Notes: a model not told the origin generated them from the letters alone. DNA of 64,000 bases from Clostridia bacterium (GCA_900764045.1 CAAFMN010000099.1:62001-126000), one strand, 5' to 3'; numbered from the stretch's first letter, positions 8,383-16,289 are shown. Numbers and translations: made by a program.

Positions 8383-9084
8383 TCATTTTTTGTTCTTTTT
8401 GATCAGTTTTCTTGCTTTGGATGCTGACAAAACTCCGCGGATGACTAGTTGCCAGAGGATTCTGGGTGCCTGGAAGTATCTATGGGAGCTTGTGATGACT
8501 AGATTCTCACCGAGTCGGATGTCATGAGTTTTGTAGTTTTTGATCTTTTCGATCTGTTTGCGATGGTATTGCGGGTCATCCAGTTTACCCATGTGCTCTA
8601 GATACATCCTTTTGCCATTGATGTTAAATGTAAAATCGGGCCAATAGCTATAGGATCCGGAATCAATTGGGCGGTTATGTTCACTCATAATCCCTAAGTT
8701 TTTCAAAAACTCATAGAGAATGATCTCCGCTCTGGAATCGAGAACCGTCCCGTCAAAGGATATATCCTTGTCCATGGGGAGTTTCTCAAGGCCGAGCTCC
8801 TGGTAGAGTTTCATCTGCTGGCGGGCTTCGCGGCGCTCGGCAGGCGATAGATTCATCAACTGCTGGTTGAGATTCTTGCGCTCCTGGCACCACTTCTGCC
8901 GCTCGTCGTATTCGGCTAAAACCTGAGATTCGTCCCTGCGCCGCACATAATAAGTCTTATCGGCAGTCTGCTTGTAATAATACATGTGCCCGTTGGTATG
9001 GCGCTTGCGGGACAGGCTCCAAGAACCACGATACGAAAGGCATTTGGCGGTGACGAAGAGAAAATAAATCACTGGAAACAACAA
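8383..9084 (-). CDS. divergent PD-(D/E)XK nuclease-like protein, copy 1
   Basis: A 233-residue protein of unknown function. After a hydrophobic start (MLFPVIYFLFVTAKC) comes SWSLSRKRHTNGHMYYYK, then a charged helical stretch. From about residue 117 there is a pattern resembling the PD-(D/E)XK nuclease fold: DSRAEIILYEFLKNLGI (Glu120), SYSYWPDFTFNINGK (Asp150), then MYLEHMGKLDD (Glu163). The usual Lys two residues after that Glu is Met; Lys167 is nearby. The start is TTG at 9084 (or the adjacent TTG) with AAGGAGGG a few bases upstream. A close paralogue (about nine in ten residues by eye) lies at 50917-51606 with the same promoter and the same repeat array downstream. I recall longer Lachnospiraceae hypothetical proteins with a similar YPDF ... 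WEH-G core, but cannot check this. Confidence 0.7.
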   Translation of the reverse strand: MLFPVIYFLFVTAKCLSYRGSWSLSRKRHTNGHMYYYKQTADKTYYVRRRDESQVLAEYDERQKWCQERKNLNQQLMNLSPAERREARQQMKLYQELGLEKLPMDKDISFDGTVLDSRAEIILYEFLKNLGIMSEHNRPIDSGSYSYWPDFTFNINGKRMYLEHMGKLDDPQYHRKQIEKIKNYKTHDIRLGENLVITSSHRYFQAPRILWQLVIRGVLSASKARKLIKKNKK

Positions 9085-9103
9085 TATCCCTCCTTAGAGG
9101 GAC

Positions 9104-9132
9104 ATTGTATCACTTTTCTGAATATTTTGCAA
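9104..9132 (-). promoter_or_regulatory. promoter of nuclease-like gene, copy 1
   Basis: TTGCAA (9127-9132), a 17-bp spacer and TACAAT (9104-9109) on the minus strand. The whole segment is nearly identical upstream of copy 2 (51628-51656), which marks it as part of the duplicated unit. The predicted leader before the TTG start is very short (roughly a dozen bases) and carries AAGGAGGG. Confidence 0.75.
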
Positions 9133-9170
9133 TCATAAAATATATAAGAACCTAGTAAACGGATAAGAAT

Positions 9171-9194
9171 AAAAAAGTGCTGTCGCACTTTTTT
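9171..9194 (-). terminator. intrinsic terminator after the FtsX-type permease gene
   Basis: AAAAAAGTGC / GCACTTTTTT around TGTC. It lies just past the permease stop codon and its A/T flanks make it symmetric. Confidence 0.85.
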
Positions 9195-9196
9195 AT

Positions 9197-11722
9197 TTAT
9201 TGCAGTTCCATCTTCAGTGCGTCCATCAGATTCTCTTTCCGTATCTTGCGTACCGCATACATCATTGTCGCGAATACTACGATAAAGATACTGAGAACCG
9301 CAATGAGGACCGCATTCCATGGCATGGTAAGCTCCGCATCCCATCCGTTGCTGACTATCTCATAGATCCAATACGTAACCAGGAACGATACCGGAAGTCC
9401 CCACACCAGTGCCTTGACACCGTATATCAGGCATTCAAAGCAAAGCATTCGGTTCATTCCCTTCTGTGTCATACCGACCGAGCGCAGCATCGCGAACTCC
9501 CGGCGCCGAAGCGCTACATTAGTCGATATCGTATTGAATACATTCGCCGCCGCGATCAGAGAGATCAAGATGATAAATCCATATGACAGCACGTGAATGG
9601 TCAGCAGCACATTATGCTGCATCTCCTCTTCTTCCCTCTCATCCTGCAAGCTGGTTCCGAAATCTCCATGGGCGTACAGTATCTCCTGCATTGCCCTATA
9701 GCTCTTCTGATGATCGGAAGAAGTAAAGAAGTAACGTATGGTGCCATAACTGCCTTCCATCCTCTCCAACATGGTATCCATCACGCTCTCCGGGTATAAG
9801 AGCACGCAGCCGTATTCCTCCAGATCCATAAACAGTTTCTTCTGCACCGATCCAATGACATGCTCTAAAGTGATCGTGCCGGTGCCGTCTTCCGTATACG
9901 TCTCTGTCTTCAAGCTGGTTATGGCGTCCGATAAATAATCGATGGTCTGCAGCTTCTCCCCCGCAAAGATCCGGCTTGTGCTACACAGCACCGCCTTGGG
10001 CGCCGCCGGATCCATGTATTTTTCTGCCTCTTCCCCTTGGCCTGTAACGTATTTGACAAATGTTTCATCATCCGCGAAAGCGACAAGGACGAATACGGAT
10101 ATCCACTTATCTTCATCCAATCCGAGATACTCACGGTACGCCTGTGTGACCTTCCCATACTCGGTCTCATCCAGATTCGTATAGAACATATGCATGCGGA
10201 CCGCCTCTTCTACCCCTTCCGCTCCCGCAAGCTCCTGAAAAAGGTTCTCATCCTCCTGCTCAGTATAATAATACAAGTCATAGGATGACGGATTCATGAC
10301 CTGGCCGACCGCGCCTTCGAGATATATGATAAAGGAAGCGGATGAAATGAAGAGTACAATACTCATAAATAACGAAAGGATCGTCGCGCGATATTTTTTT
10401 CTGTCCCTCTTAAAATATTTTCCGGCCAGAAGTCCTTCCAAACCAAAGATCCGGCAGATCAGACGGCTTCCATGAAGTTTTCCCTTGCCTGCCCGGATAT
10501 CCCGACTGCCTCGAATCGCTTCCACGGCCGATACTCTTGTCGCACGGTACGCCGGAATCCACGCGGATACCAGTACCGTCCCCATTCCAATCAGCCAGGA
10601 TATCAGCATCGACTGCCAGGAGACATGCATAGTAAGGATTGGAAAGCCTCCGTCTATTGTTGTCAACCCGGCGATGGCCTGCGTAACATACTTTCCGATA
10701 CACAGAATCGTAATCCAGATTCCCAGAAGGCCGCAGGCAATCCCAAGCGGCACTCCGATCCCACCCAATAACAATGCCTCGTATAAGACACTGCTGCGAA
10801 GCTGCCTTCTGGTAGCGCCGACCGATGACAGAATTCCAAACTGCCTGGTTCTGTCACTCACCGAAATCGAAAAAGCATTGTAGATGAGTGAAATGGACCC
10901 CAGAAGAATCAATACGATAATCACAGACGCCAACCCGTAGAGAACCGAATAATAGGAATTGTGTCCGGAGGCTCCCTGGAAAAGCAGCAGGAACTTGTTG
11001 TATTCCCCTCCGCACGGCACATCATCGTTTGGCCACAGATACGCGTCCTTGGGATCTTCAGTCCGGAAATAGACATCATACTTCGCGTCTATTCTCTCCC
11101 CGTCCAAACCAATGAATACCGCGTAGCCGTTTTCCGCAATATCACAATATCTCGAATTATAATATCCGACAACCGTATAGGTGCACTCCTGCACTTCGAC
11201 AAATTCTTCTCCGGTAATATACGAATTATACGCGTCCAGGGCTTCTCCCTCATACATCCGCTGTCCGACACGCAATGTCAGCGTTTTTCCCAGCATATTC
11301 TTAAAGCTGTCAATTCCCGGCAGCAGAATCTCCTGCGCGTTCTCCGGCATCCTTCCGCTCAGCAGGTGAAGCGGCAAAAAGTCCGCGGCCTCCTCTCCGG
11401 TCTCCAGCATATACAGGTACGCCTCATTGTCTTCTTCTCCCCCCATCTTGGCGCTTCCCAGAATCCGCATTGGGCAGAGGTCCTCAATTTTGTTATCGGA
11501 GCGTAATTCTTCCAGCTCTGTCTCCGAAACCCCAACCAGTCTTGTATGCCAGTTTCCGTTTTCATAGCAGGCCATATCTGTAAAAAAAGCCTGCGCACTG
11601 ACGACAAGGGAAACCACCGCCGTGATCATCGCCGCCGAGAGCAGGATTCCGATGATTGTCACCCCGGTCCTCGTTCGATTCAGGCGCAATGTCCGCCCCG
11701 TAACTTTATGGAAAATATTCAT
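9197..11722 (-). CDS. FtsX/MacB-type ABC transporter permease
   Basis: An 841-residue permease with two FtsX-like modules. A first membrane segment (about 18-40) is followed by an extracytoplasmic region to about residue 255. Membrane segments lie near 260-285, 320-345 and 370-395, then a second module starts near 445 with another outside domain to about 690 and three final segments. FtsX signatures include SDRTRQFGILSSVGATRRQL and RRREFAMLRSVGMTQKGMNR. The upstream ATPase overlaps it by 4 bp. Such pairs export or dislodge peptides such as antimicrobial peptides, or move lipoproteins. Together with the adjacent short-loop histidine kinase this suggests an envelope-stress or peptide-resistance module; the substrate is unknown. 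Confidence 0.88.
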   Translation of the reverse strand: MNIFHKVTGRTLRLNRTRTGVTIIGILLSAAMITAVVSLVVSAQAFFTDMACYENGNWHTRLVGVSETELEELRSDNKIEDLCPMRILGSAKMGGEEDNEAYLYMLETGEEAADFLPLHLLSGRMPENAQEILLPGIDSFKNMLGKTLTLRVGQRMYEGEALDAYNSYITGEEFVEVQECTYTVVGYYNSRYCDIAENGYAVFIGLDGERIDAKYDVYFRTEDPKDAYLWPNDDVPCGGEYNKFLLLFQGASGHNSYYSVLYGLASVIIVLILLGSISLIYNAFSISVSDRTRQFGILSSVGATRRQLRSSVLYEALLLGGIGVPLGIACGLLGIWITILCIGKYVTQAIAGLTTIDGGFPILTMHVSWQSMLISWLIGMGTVLVSAWIPAYRATRVSAVEAIRGSRDIRAGKGKLHGSRLICRIFGLEGLLAGKYFKRDRKKYRATILSLFMSIVLFISSASFIIYLEGAVGQVMNPSSYDLYYYTEQEDENLFQELAGAEGVEEAVRMHMFYTNLDETEYGKVTQAYREYLGLDEDKWISVFVLVAFADDETFVKYVTGQGEEAEKYMDPAAPKAVLCSTSRIFAGEKLQTIDYLSDAITSLKTETYTEDGTGTITLEHVIGSVQKKLFMDLEEYGCVLLYPESVMDTMLERMEGSYGTIRYFFTSSDHQKSYRAMQEILYAHGDFGTSLQDEREEEEMQHNVLLTIHVLSYGFIILISLIAAANVFNTISTNVALRRREFAMLRSVGMTQKGMNRMLCFECLIYGVKALVWGLPVSFLVTYWIYEIVSNGWDAELTMPWNAVLIAVLSIFIVVFATMMYAVRKIRKENLMDALKMELQ

Positions 11723-12402
11723 TGGCGAAGCACCTCGTCCCTCGTGATCCTTCCGTCCTCAATCGCGAGAATCCGATCCGCCTGCAGTGCGATATTCTCA
11801 TCATGCGTTATCATGATGAGCGTCTGCGCGTATTTTCGATTGGACATCTTCAAGAGTTCTACAATCTCCTGACTGTTTCGGGAGTCCAGATTGCCGGTAG
11901 GCTCATCCGCCAGCACCACAGCGGGCGCGTTCATAAGTGCCCGTCCGATGGATACCCGCTGCTGCTGGCCGCCGGACAGCTGATTGGGCAGGTGCTTTTC
12001 CCTCTCCTCTAATCCCAGAATCCTTAGCAGCTCACGCAGCCGCTCCTCATTGACCTTTCTTCCGTCCATCAATACCGGCAATGTCATATTCTCCCGTACA
12101 TCCAGAACCGGAATCAGATTGTAAAACTGGTAGATCAGCCCCACCTGCCTGCGCCGAAAGATCGCCAGCTGCTCCTCATTCTGCGCATATACATCCTGCC
12201 CGTTCATATACACCTTGCCGGAGGTCGGGCGGTCCACTCCTCCCAAAATATGCAGCAGTGTGGACTTTCCAGAACCGGAGGGTCCAATAATCGCCAGGAA
12301 TTCCCCCTTTTCCACAGAAAAGCTCACACCTGCCAGTGCCTGCACCTGATTTTCTCCTTTACCATAGGTCTTAACCAGATTTTCCACTCGTAAGATCTCC
12401 AT
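11719..12402 (-). CDS. ABC transporter ATP-binding protein (MacB/LolD type)
   Basis: A 227-residue ATPase subunit. It has Walker A GPSGSGKST, the Q-loop region QFYNLIPVLDVRENMTLP, signature LSGGQQQR, Walker B VVLADEPTGNLD and switch HDENIAL. The EPTGNLD form is typical of ATPases serving FtsX-type permeases. It overlaps the permease start by 4 bp and must power that transporter. The gene has its own promoter-like region at 12435-12477 with direct repeats that could bind the neighbouring response regulator, so it is separable from the two-component genes upstream. Confidence 0.93.
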   Translation of the reverse strand: MEILRVENLVKTYGKGENQVQALAGVSFSVEKGEFLAIIGPSGSGKSTLLHILGGVDRPTSGKVYMNGQDVYAQNEEQLAIFRRRQVGLIYQFYNLIPVLDVRENMTLPVLMDGRKVNEERLRELLRILGLEEREKHLPNQLSGGQQQRVSIGRALMNAPAVVLADEPTGNLDSRNSQEIVELLKMSNRKYAQTLIMITHDENIALQADRILAIEDGRITRDEVLRQ

Positions 12403-12434
12403 TTCGCTGCCTCCTTTTTCTGTTCTTCCTCTTA

Positions 12435-12477
12435 AGTATAGCAGCCTCCGATGACGATCCGGTGACTCTATGATAAC
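12435..12477 (-). promoter_or_regulatory. likely response-regulator operator and -10 box of the ABC operon
   Basis: Read on the minus strand, two contiguous 11-bp direct repeats GTCACCGGATC (12456-12466) and GTCATCGGAGG (12445-12455) sit 4 bp upstream of TATACT (12435-12440). A third, weaker 11-mer, GTTATCATAGA, precedes them (12467-12477). There is no recognisable -35. Tandem sites with one-turn spacing at this place are typical for activation by OmpR-family regulators, one of which is encoded 1 kb upstream. Confidence 0.55.
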
Positions 12478-12489
12478 AAAAATGTCATT

Positions 12490-13500
12490 TTATATAACCG
12501 TCTTATAAAACCGTATCGTAAAGACCGCGCCGCCGTCCTCGGCATTCTGCGCCTGAATTGTCCCGTTCTGTTCCTTGATGATCATCTGTGCCAATGCCAG
12601 TCCGATACCGATGCTGCCGGAATGCGAATTGCCGCCGCGGTAAAACCTCTCGAAGAGATGCGGCAGGTCCTCCGGCAGAATTCCCGGACCATGGTCCCGG
12701 ATCCAAATTTCCGTATAAAGTGTATTTTCACTAACTCCGATCTCGATCCGGCCGCCCGTCCCCATATGCTCCATGCAATTCTTCAGGATGTTGCCCACCG
12801 CTTCCACAGACCAGGACAAGTCTCCTACATACTTTTCTGTTCCGCGCATCTCGACCTTTAATTCCTGTCCCCGGACTTCCATGGGAATGGCTATCAGTTC
12901 CGCTGCCTTATAGATGAGTTCTTCTGCCATCACTTCATCCTGACGGAACGAAACCGTGCCCGCGTCCAGGCGGGACATCTTCAGCAGCGCCTCGATCAGC
13001 CATTCCATCCGGTCCAACAGGCGCTGAATCTCCCAGGTAAGTTCCTGCCTCTTTTCCGGTGTCAGGTCCTTCTTGCGGATCAGCGTGCAAAACAGCCGAA
13101 GCGACGTCAGAGGCGTACGGATCTGGTGCGAGATGTCCGCGATCAGATTCGCCAGAAATTCTTTATCCTTACCCAGGGCTTCCGTCTGCTCCTGAAGACG
13201 CAGAAGCATCTTACGCGTTTCATTCTGTAAAATCGCGAGTTCTCCCTCTGCGTATTTCTCTATCGGCAACTCGCTCTCCCCATGCAGCACCCGGTCGAGA
13301 TCCGCCGCCAGATCCTGCAAACGTTTATAACGCTTTCTTGTCGCATAAAAATGATATCCTGCTCCCAGCGCGGTTCCGGCTACGAGCAGATACGTCCCTG
13401 GGCCTTCTCCCATCCACAGGGCGCACAGAACGGCCCCGGCCAGAAGAATGCTGTAAAATACCGCGTCCTGCCGAAGCTCCGGATTTCGTAACAGCTGCAT
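12490..13500 (-). CDS. sensor histidine kinase with short extracellular loop
   Basis: A 336-residue kinase. Two membrane helices (about 13-31 and 36-52) are joined by only a few residues (GEGPG), so there is almost no outside sensor domain. The DHp domain carries DISHQIRTPLTSLRL with the phospho-accepting His near 125. The ATPase domain has an N-box (NILKNCMEHM), G1 DHGPGI and G2 GIGLAL. Short-loop kinases beside an ABC transporter usually get their signal through the transporter, as in Bce-type peptide sensing. Here the permease is larger and has two outside domains, so the analogy is only partial. It starts 1 bp after the response regulator stop. Confidence 0.9.
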   Translation of the reverse strand: MQLLRNPELRQDAVFYSILLAGAVLCALWMGEGPGTYLLVAGTALGAGYHFYATRKRYKRLQDLAADLDRVLHGESELPIEKYAEGELAILQNETRKMLLRLQEQTEALGKDKEFLANLIADISHQIRTPLTSLRLFCTLIRKKDLTPEKRQELTWEIQRLLDRMEWLIEALLKMSRLDAGTVSFRQDEVMAEELIYKAAELIAIPMEVRGQELKVEMRGTEKYVGDLSWSVEAVGNILKNCMEHMGTGGRIEIGVSENTLYTEIWIRDHGPGILPEDLPHLFERFYRGGNSHSGSIGIGLALAQMIIKEQNGTIQAQNAEDGGAVFTIRFYKTVI

Positions 13501-13501
13501 T

Positions 13502-14173
13502 TTATTCCCCCAATTTATATCCCAGGCCGCGGATGGTTCGGATATAGACCGGATCTGTCGGATCCTTCTCGACCTTATCCCGCAGCCTCTTGATGTATAC
13601 CGTCAGCGTATTATCATTTACAAATTCCCCGGAGGCATCCCATATCTCCTCCAACAGCCGGCTTCGGGACAGTATCTCTCCCCGATGCTGAAAAAAGGTC
13701 AGCAGCAGCCGGTATTCCAATGCGGACAGAAAAATCTCGCCGTCCGTTCCACATACTTTGCCACGCACTGGATCTACCGATAATCCGCGGTATTCCAGTC
13801 TTGTCTCTCTGCCGCGCCTTCTCAGAACGCTCCGGATCCGTGACACAAGCTCCCTGGGCCGAAAGGGTTTGACCACATAATCATCCGCTCCCATATCGAG
13901 TCCGGCCACCGTACTGTATTCATCGGCGGACGCTGTCAAAAAGATAACCGCTATATCATCCTTTTCCGCCCGTGCCGCGGCGCAGACTGCGTAACCGTTC
14001 CCATCCGCAAGGGATATATCTACCAGAAGGAGGTCATAGTCCCGTTCCCGGATCTTCTGCAGCGCCTCTTTTTGTCCCGCGGCGTTCTCAACCAAAAACC
14101 CTTCCGCGCGCAAAAATTCCGTCAACGCGCTTACGATCTCCGCATCGTCTTCGACCAATAAGATCCGTTCCAT
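13502..14173 (-). CDS. OmpR/PhoB-family response regulator
   Basis: A 223-residue regulator. The receiver domain (1-115) has acidic residues VEDD, the phospho-acceptor Asp52 in LLLVDISLADGNG, the switch Thr in FLTASADE and Lys in VVKPFRPREL. The C-terminal winged helix (about 125-223) ends with the recognition helix and wing in NDNTLTVYIKRLRDKVE and IRTIRGLGYKLG. It is co-transcribed with the kinase from a good promoter at 14204-14232 and very likely controls the downstream ABC genes through the direct repeats at 12445-12477. Confidence 0.94.
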   Translation of the reverse strand: MERILLVEDDAEIVSALTEFLRAEGFLVENAAGQKEALQKIRERDYDLLLVDISLADGNGYAVCAAARAEKDDIAVIFLTASADEYSTVAGLDMGADDYVVKPFRPRELVSRIRSVLRRRGRETRLEYRGLSVDPVRGKVCGTDGEIFLSALEYRLLLTFFQHRGEILSRSRLLEEIWDASGEFVNDNTLTVYIKRLRDKVEKDPTDPVYIRTIRGLGYKLGE

Positions 14174-14203
14174 ATAACTTTCCTCCCCATACTTGCTGCC
14201 TTC

Positions 14204-14232
14204 ATTATAACATACATGACAGACACGGACAA
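14204..14232 (-). promoter_or_regulatory. promoter of the two-component operon
   Basis: TTGTCC (14227-14232), a 17-bp spacer and TATAAT (14204-14209) on the minus strand, 30 bp upstream of the response regulator ATG. Confidence 0.75.
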
Positions 14233-14286
14233 GAAAGAGGCTTCTAAAAATTCTTAAGAAAATCTTACTTTCCCCACCTTTCTCCC

Positions 14287-14315
14287 TTGTTTTTTGTACG
14301 CAACCGGACTATAAT
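14287..14315 (+). promoter_or_regulatory. promoter of the HicB-like gene
   Basis: TTGTTT (14287-14292), a 17-bp spacer and TATAAT (14310-14315), 38 bp before the ATG. Confidence 0.7.
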
Positions 14316-14353
14316 GACAATATCAACTTGTAATATCAAAAGAGGAGAACATC

Positions 14354-14629
14354 ATGAAATTCACTTATCCCGCGATTCTGCGCAAAACATCTGCCGATAA
14401 CTATACCGGATATTTTCCGGATCTGGAGGGTTGCTCCTTTACCGGGGATACCCTTATGGAAGCGATTGACCGTGCGATCGAAGCCGCTTCCGGCTGGATT
14501 CTGGTGGAGTTGGAGGAGGACGGAGATCTGCCCCCCATCTCGGCTCCGGAGGACTTAGAGCTGCGGCAAAACGAGATGGTCCGGAATATCGCTGTCACGC
14601 TTCGCCTGACAGACGGCTGGGATGAATAA
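14354..14629 (+). CDS. HicB-like (UPF0150) protein, no HicA partner
   Basis: A 91-residue protein with the HicB fold signature: FTYPAILRKTSADNYTGYFPDLEGC followed by TGDTLMEAIDRAIEAASGWI, and then ISAPEDLEL. HicB proteins neutralise the HicA mRNA interferase and many carry a C-terminal DNA-binding part. Here the C-terminus is short and has no obvious helix-turn-helix, and no HicA-sized ORF stands on either side. It may be a solitary HicB relic or a regulator with another partner. AGAGGAG lies 7 bp before the ATG at 14354. Confidence 0.8.
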   Translation: MKFTYPAILRKTSADNYTGYFPDLEGCSFTGDTLMEAIDRAIEAASGWILVELEEDGDLPPISAPEDLELRQNEMVRNIAVTLRLTDGWDE

Positions 14630-14644
14630 TATTTACGTTTTCTA

Positions 14645-14673
14645 TTGCAAACCCCGCAGCAATGCGATACAAT
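14645..14673 (+). promoter_or_regulatory. promoter of the PII-like/antiporter pair
   Basis: TTGCAA (14645-14650), a 17-bp spacer and TACAAT (14668-14673), overlapping the end of the HicB-like region. Confidence 0.7.
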
Positions 14674-14709
14674 TAGATCGTTTGAATAATTCATATGAGG
14701 TGATACCGA

Positions 14710-15063
14710 ATGCAGGTACTATTTTTTATTTTGAATGCGCCTGAAAAGCTGGACGAGCTTTTGGCGCAGATGGAACGCGGCGGAATCCACGGCGCGACCA
14801 TCTTTGACAGTACAGGAATGGCAAGAGTGCTGAAATCCCATCACAACGAGGACGAATTTGAATTCTTAAGCACCATCCGTATGTACATGACCAGAAGCCG
14901 TCAGAAGAACTGCACCATTATGACCCTTCTGCCGGAGGATCAGGTCGAATCAGCCGTACAGATCATCGAATCTGTCGTGGGAAGCCTGGAAGAAGAGAAC
15001 GCCGGTCTGGTCTTTACCCTGCCGGTCGGCTATGTACGGGGGCTGAAGCGTCATGGCAAATGA
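14710..15063 (+). CDS. PII-like small regulatory protein
   Basis: A 117-residue protein with the length and pattern of the PII/GlnK superfamily. A strand-helix-strand start (MQVLFFILNAPEKLDELLAQ), a GIHGATIFDSTGMARVL segment like the PII G-x-T-V strand, a middle loop region and a final EENAGLVFTLPVGYV strand are visible. The canonical uridylylation Tyr loop is absent, so it is not GlnB/GlnK itself. Its stop overlaps the start of a CPA2-type antiporter by 11 bp. PII-like proteins coupled to transporters generally bind nucleotides and gate the transporter; which ligand is used here is unknown. RBS GAGGTG. Confidence 0.65.
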   Translation: MQVLFFILNAPEKLDELLAQMERGGIHGATIFDSTGMARVLKSHHNEDEFEFLSTIRMYMTRSRQKNCTIMTLLPEDQVESAVQIIESVVGSLEEENAGLVFTLPVGYVRGLKRHGK

Positions 15064-16243
15064 AATCATATTGGCTACGGCCTTAATGCTGCTGGCCGGA
15101 CTCCTTTTGGGCCGGCTTGGTAAGCTTGCCAAACTTCCCAATGTCACCGGCTATCTGATCGCCGGACTCCTCCTGGGACCCGCGGTACTCAACATTATTC
15201 CGCAGGAAATGGTAGACGGTTTCTCTGTTATCTCCAATATCGCGCTGGGATTCATCGCCTTTTCCGTCGGAAGCGGATTCAGCTTCAGCTATTTCAAGCG
15301 AGTCGGTGCCGCTCCGATTATTATCGCCATCTTTGAGTCCTTCGGCGCCATCTTCCTGGTAACGCTGGTACTGATCCTCTGCGGCTTTGATACCAGTCTC
15401 TCCATCATGCTGGGAGCCATTGCCGCCGCGACCGCTCCGGCGCAGACGATTATGGTTATCAACCAGTATAAAGCGCACGGATCTCTGACCTCCATGCTGT
15501 TAAGTGTAGTCGCGATCGACGACGCGACGGCCCTGATCGGCTTCGGCTTTGCCAGTACGCTGGTGAATTCTCTGAGCGCCTCGCAGACCAATCTGTTTCT
15601 TTCCATTCTGGAACCTTTTTATGAGATTCTGATTTCCTTTGTGATTGGTTTTGTCATCGCTCTGGCCATGAAGTTTATCCTGAAGTATTTCCATAAGCAT
15701 TCCAACCGCCTATGCATCATTCTCTTCTCGATCCTCTTCTGCTACTGGCTCTCCGAAACTCTGAATGGTTCCGCTCTAATGGCATGTATGACACTTGGCG
15801 GCGTTCTAGTTAATATCTATAATGAGATTGATGATCTGGTGGAAGTGGCCGATACCTTTACGCCTCCCATCTATATGATCTTCTTCGTCATCTCCGGAGC
15901 AGGCTTTCAGCTCTCTGCCCTCGCGGAAATCGGTATCATCGGCATTCTCTATGTCGTGCTCCGTGTCATCGGCAAGATGGTTGGTTCGTGGGCCGGCGGA
16001 AAGCTCACCCATCAAGAGGATAAAATCAACAAATATCTTGGCCCCACACTGATGCCGCAGGCCGGTGTCGCCCTTGGACTTGTGGTCGTTGCCGGCGCTG
16101 CTATCCCACAGTACGCTGATCAGATCCGGACCATTATCCTTTGTTCTACCTTTATCTATTCCATCTTCGGACCGATTGCCGCCAAGATGGCTCTGCAGAA
16201 GGCCGGAGAGATCCAGATCGAGTCCAAGCCTTCTCATTCTTAA
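15053..16243 (+). CDS. cation:proton antiporter, CPA2/KefB type
   Basis: A 396-residue membrane protein with about 12 hydrophobic segments. It resembles CPA2 exchangers: GLLLGRLGKLAKLPNVTGYLIAG at the start, the conserved VAIDDATALIGFG helix (the ion-binding Asp-Asp), and LGPTLMPQAGVALGLV near the end. No C-terminal RCK/TrkA-N domain is present, so regulation must come from elsewhere. The overlapping PII-like protein is the obvious candidate. The transported cation (Na+ or K+) cannot be told. The protein ends close to a T-box promoter with no clear terminator between. Confidence 0.87.
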   Translation: MANEIILATALMLLAGLLLGRLGKLAKLPNVTGYLIAGLLLGPAVLNIIPQEMVDGFSVISNIALGFIAFSVGSGFSFSYFKRVGAAPIIIAIFESFGAIFLVTLVLILCGFDTSLSIMLGAIAAATAPAQTIMVINQYKAHGSLTSMLLSVVAIDDATALIGFGFASTLVNSLSASQTNLFLSILEPFYEILISFVIGFVIALAMKFILKYFHKHSNRLCIILFSILFCYWLSETLNGSALMACMTLGGVLVNIYNEIDDLVEVADTFTPPIYMIFFVISGAGFQLSALAEIGIIGILYVVLRVIGKMVGSWAGGKLTHQEDKINKYLGPTLMPQAGVALGLVVVAGAAIPQYADQIRTIILCSTFIYSIFGPIAAKMALQKAGEIQIESKPSHS

Positions 16244-16289
16244 GTATTTTCTGTTATACATAGATTATAAAAAAATTTTCTGTTTTCTA

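Noticed and set aside
7671..9140. Insertion sequence with target-site duplication
   Set aside because: No terminal inverted repeats of the whole unit and no matching direct repeats at both ends could be found by eye, and there is no transposase signature.
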